A DNA stretch of 11,389 nucleotides from JAGYLJ01 sp034661035 (GTDB lineage Bacteria > Patescibacteriota > Minisyncoccia > Phycocordibacterales > UBA12079). Below are positions 8,928 to 11,389 of the stretch, one piece after another (within the stretch, counting starts at the first letter, position 1; each line of letters opens with the position of its first letter). The notes beneath the pieces were generated by a model that was not told the DNA's origin, searched no databases, and saw nothing but the letters and a program-made list of their open reading frames with translations. The stretch lies in assembly GCA_034661035.1 (NCBI GenBank), contig JAYEKM010000018.1, positions 1 through 11,389 of the forward strand, given 5' to 3'. Position numbers and translations under genes: made by a program.

Positions 8928-11351
8928 CTATTTCTTCTTTAAACCTTTAAACAGACCTCCTTTACCCAACTTATTTTCTGTCTCATAAACAACCTGAGTG
9001 CTTTTAATCACGGTATCTGGAGTTAGAGAGATACTGTCAATCCCACACTCCACTAAAAACTTCACCATTTCAGGGTAATCACTAGGTGCCTGCCCACAAA
9101 TCCCAACTTTAGTTTTTGATTTTTTGGCTTTTGTAATTAAATCTTTTAACAAAACCTTTACTGCTTCATTATTTTCATTAGCCACTCCTTCTACATCAAA
9201 ATTACCAGCTGAATCTCTATCAATAGCCAAAGTAAATTGCGTCAAATCGTTAGAGCCAATAGAAAATCCATCAAATATTTCTGCAAACTTCTCAGCCAAA
9301 ATTATATTAGAAGGCACTTCCGCCATCACATAAACTTCCAAACCATCCACTCCTCTTTCTAGATGATTTTCTGCCATAATTTTCAAGACTCTCTTTCCTT
9401 CTTCCACTGTCCTACAAATCGGAATCATCACTTTTAGATTTTTCAGACCCATTTTAATTCTCACCTTGCCCAAAGCCTGACACTCCATTTTAAAAGCCGG
9501 CAAAAAAGCTTCCGAATAATAACGACTAGCTCCTCGCCAACCCATCATTGGGTTTGCCTCAACTGGTTCATATTGTTGACCACCAATTAAATTAGCATAT
9601 TCATTTGTTTTAAAGTCAGACAAACGCACGATCACATCTTTAGGATGAAAAGCTGCTGCAATTGTTCCCACTCCTTCAGCTAATTTATCTACAAAAAATT
9701 GTCTCTTATCTTCATAACCAACTGTCAGCTCATCAATCTTACTTTTTACATCCTCACCCTGCTTATCATAATTAAGCAGAGCCAAAGGGTGAATCTTTAT
9801 AGAATTATTTATAATAAATTCAAGTCGTGCTAAACCAACCCCTTCATTTGGAATAAAAGAAGAAGCAAACGCTAGAGAAGGGTCTCCGATATGCATCATT
9901 ACCTTAGTTTTTGGTTTTGGTAGATTATCAATCTTTGTTTCGGTTACTTCAAAATCGAGAATTCCTTTATAGACTCTTCCTTTTTCGCCTTCTGCACAAG
10001 AGACAGTCACCTCATCACCTGAATTCAATTTTTCCGTCACATCATTTGTCCCTACAATACAAGGAATACCTAACTCCCGCGATACAATCGCCGCGTGACA
10101 AGTTCTCCCACCTTTATCTGTGACAATCGCTGAAGCAATTTTCATAATCGGCTCCCAATCGGGATCGGTCATGGTCGTGACCAAGACCTCACCTTTATTA
10201 AATTCCTTAATTCCTTCAACATCTAAAATTTTATTAACCTGTCCAGCTCCAATCTTCCAACCAACACTTTGTCCTTCAACCAAAACTTCACCTTTTTCTT
10301 TCATTTTATATTCCTCAATGACGTTCACATCCCTTTGACTCTGCACAGTCTCTGGACGAGCTTGGACAATATATAGTTTTCCGTCTTCACCATCTAAAGC
10401 CCATTCCATATCCATTGGCATTTTATAGTGTTCTTCAATAATCACCCCCCAATCAGCTAATTGCAAAACCTGTTCGTCAGTAATTGATTGTTTTTGTTGA
10501 TCTTCCTCATTAACAGGCACGTCCTTAACAGGGTTTTCAACCCCTTCGTCTGTGTTATAAATCATTTTTATCTTTTTCTTTCCAATTGAGTGAGACAAGA
10601 TGGCCCGAGTTGGTTTGAAAACATAAAATTCATCTGGATTAACCTTTCCTTGGACAATATTCTCCCCCAATCCATAAATAGAATTAATTAACACCACGTT
10701 AGAAAAACCAGACTCTGTATCAATAGTAAACATAACTCCAGAACTACCCTTATCAGACCTAACCATCTTTTGAATTCCTACAGATAAAGCAATGGAAAAA
10801 TGATCGAAACCCTTATCTTGCCTATAGGAAATAGCTCTATTAGTAAACAAAGAAGCCACACATTTCTTAACAGCTATCAGCAAATCTTCTTCTCCGCTAA
10901 CATTCAAAAAAGTTTCTTGCTGACCAGCAAAAGAGGCATCTGGTAAATCCTCGGCAGTAGCTGAAGAACGCACCGCTACACTCAAATCTTCTACATTATT
11001 TTCTTTAGACAATTCTTTGTAAGCCTCCACAATATCTTTCTTCAAACCTTCAGAAAAATGTTCTTCCAAAATCAATTCCCTCGCTTTCTTTCCTCTCTCC
11101 ATCAAATTCTCAATATTATGTGTATCTAAATCTTCAAATATTTTCTTAATTTTTTCTTTTAAACCAGAATCATCCATAAACACATGGTAAGCTTTAGCTG
11201 TGGTAGCAAAACCGTTAGGAATTAAAACTCCCTTTTTAGTCAATTTCTGATACATCTCTCCTAAAGAAGAATTTTTTCCACCCACAATCCCAACATCTAC
11301 CTTTTCTAATTGATTAAAAAATAAAACATTTTTTTCTTCTTTTTTTGACAT
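8928..11351 (-). CDS. ppsA: Phosphoenolpyruvate synthase (pyruvate, water dikinase)
   Basis: The 807-aa protein is full-length PpsA, which makes phosphoenolpyruvate, AMP and phosphate from pyruvate and ATP. Domains appear in the usual order. The N-terminal ATP-binding domain has GGKNSSLGEM (24-33), VRSSATAEDLPDASFAGQQE (127-146) and MEWALDG...IVQARPETVQ (315-337). The swivelling phosphohistidine domain has GGRTCHAAIVSRELGIPCIVG (414-434) with catalytic His419. The C-terminal PEP/pyruvate TIM barrel has EPVEANPMMGWRGASRY (595-611), AEVPSN (677-682), GSNDLTQ (699-705) and the catalytic Cys752 in CGQAPSD. It heads the operon with eno 4 bp downstream, so it probably feeds gluconeogenesis, although some anaerobes run it in the glycolytic direction. 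AGGG, 12 nt before the ATG, lies at the edge of a repeat arm (11364-11380) and is the only ribosome-site candidate. Confidence 0.97.
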   Translation of the reverse strand: MSKKEEKNVLFFNQLEKVDVGIVGGKNSSLGEMYQKLTKKGVLIPNGFATTAKAYHVFMDDSGLKEKIKKIFEDLDTHNIENLMERGKKARELILEEHFSEGLKKDIVEAYKELSKENNVEDLSVAVRSSATAEDLPDASFAGQQETFLNVSGEEDLLIAVKKCVASLFTNRAISYRQDKGFDHFSIALSVGIQKMVRSDKGSSGVMFTIDTESGFSNVVLINSIYGLGENIVQGKVNPDEFYVFKPTRAILSHSIGKKKIKMIYNTDEGVENPVKDVPVNEEDQQKQSITDEQVLQLADWGVIIEEHYKMPMDMEWALDGEDGKLYIVQARPETVQSQRDVNVIEEYKMKEKGEVLVEGQSVGWKIGAGQVNKILDVEGIKEFNKGEVLVTTMTDPDWEPIMKIASAIVTDKGGRTCHAAIVSRELGIPCIVGTNDVTEKLNSGDEVTVSCAEGEKGRVYKGILDFEVTETKIDNLPKPKTKVMMHIGDPSLAFASSFIPNEGVGLARLEFIINNSIKIHPLALLNYDKQGEDVKSKIDELTVGYEDKRQFFVDKLAEGVGTIAAAFHPKDVIVRLSDFKTNEYANLIGGQQYEPVEANPMMGWRGASRYYSEAFLPAFKMECQALGKVRIKMGLKNLKVMIPICRTVEEGKRVLKIMAENHLERGVDGLEVYVMAEVPSNIILAEKFAEIFDGFSIGSNDLTQFTLAIDRDSAGNFDVEGVANENNEAVKVLLKDLITKAKKSKTKVGICGQAPSDYPEMVKFLVECGIDSISLTPDTVIKSTQVVYETENKLGKGGLFKGLKKK

Positions 11352-11363
11352 TTTTATTATTTA

Positions 11364-11380
11364 CCCTGTTAAATAAAATT
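11364..11380. repeat. Repeat arm CCCTGTTAAATAAAATT in front of ppsA
   Basis: This 17-mer also occurs at 1437-1453, including the preceding TTA. It is probably one end of a palindromic element whose other arm is beyond the window. On the minus strand it ends in AACAGGG, 12 nt before the ppsA ATG. Confidence 0.6.
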
Positions 11381-11389
11381 TGACTTTTA

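Overview
The window is AT-rich and densely packed with compact genes. Nearly all protein genes lie on the minus strand. Several things suggest an uncultivated Candidate Phyla Radiation (Patescibacteria, Parcubacteria-like) bacterium: the mix of short housekeeping genes, abundant small palindromic repeats (some inside coding regions), several apparently leaderless starts, and the low-complexity Asn-rich start of a secreted protein. This placement is inference; no rRNA or phylogenetic marker was compared. Stop codons behave as in the standard code.

Layout, left to right. 1-202: the first 67 codons of a secreted protein (minus strand, cut by the window edge). 203-516: gene-free, with a palindromic repeat, a 10-G tract and a terminator. 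517-1461: MYG1/UPF0160-family hydrolase. 1579-3229: a two-gene overlapping unit, a D-2-hydroxyacid (D-lactate type) dehydrogenase followed by a TVP38/DedA-like membrane protein. 3230-4412: a cluster of small elements that ordinary gene length cut-offs miss. It holds a 17-codon acidic microgene with a near-perfect Shine-Dalgarno and its own promoter and terminator, a 74-aa protein of unknown function, a three-way-junction palindrome, a candidate two-hairpin small RNA on the minus strand, and a divergent 51-aa protein gene on the plus strand with a textbook promoter, ribosome site and terminator. 4402-5499: a multi-pass membrane protein with a C-terminal DUF2914-like domain. 5560-6005: tRNA-Ala(UGC) with a duplicated and an inverted copy of its 3' end nearby, plus palindromes. 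6013-6969: D-Ala-D-Ala ligase. 7027-11351: a tight minus-strand operon ppsA-eno-trmD.

How the genes fit together. PpsA and enolase work next to each other at phosphoenolpyruvate, and the D-lactate-type dehydrogenase could re-oxidise NADH from pyruvate, so the window covers part of lower glycolysis, gluconeogenesis and fermentation. Ddl serves peptidoglycan synthesis. TrmD and tRNA-Ala serve translation.

The most unusual content is not in the metabolic genes. It is the small-gene/small-RNA cluster at 3289-4412, the GC-rich repeats inserted in frame in eno and trmD, the AT-rich palindromes that touch gene starts, and the contrast between leaderless larger genes and two microgenes with very strong ribosome sites.
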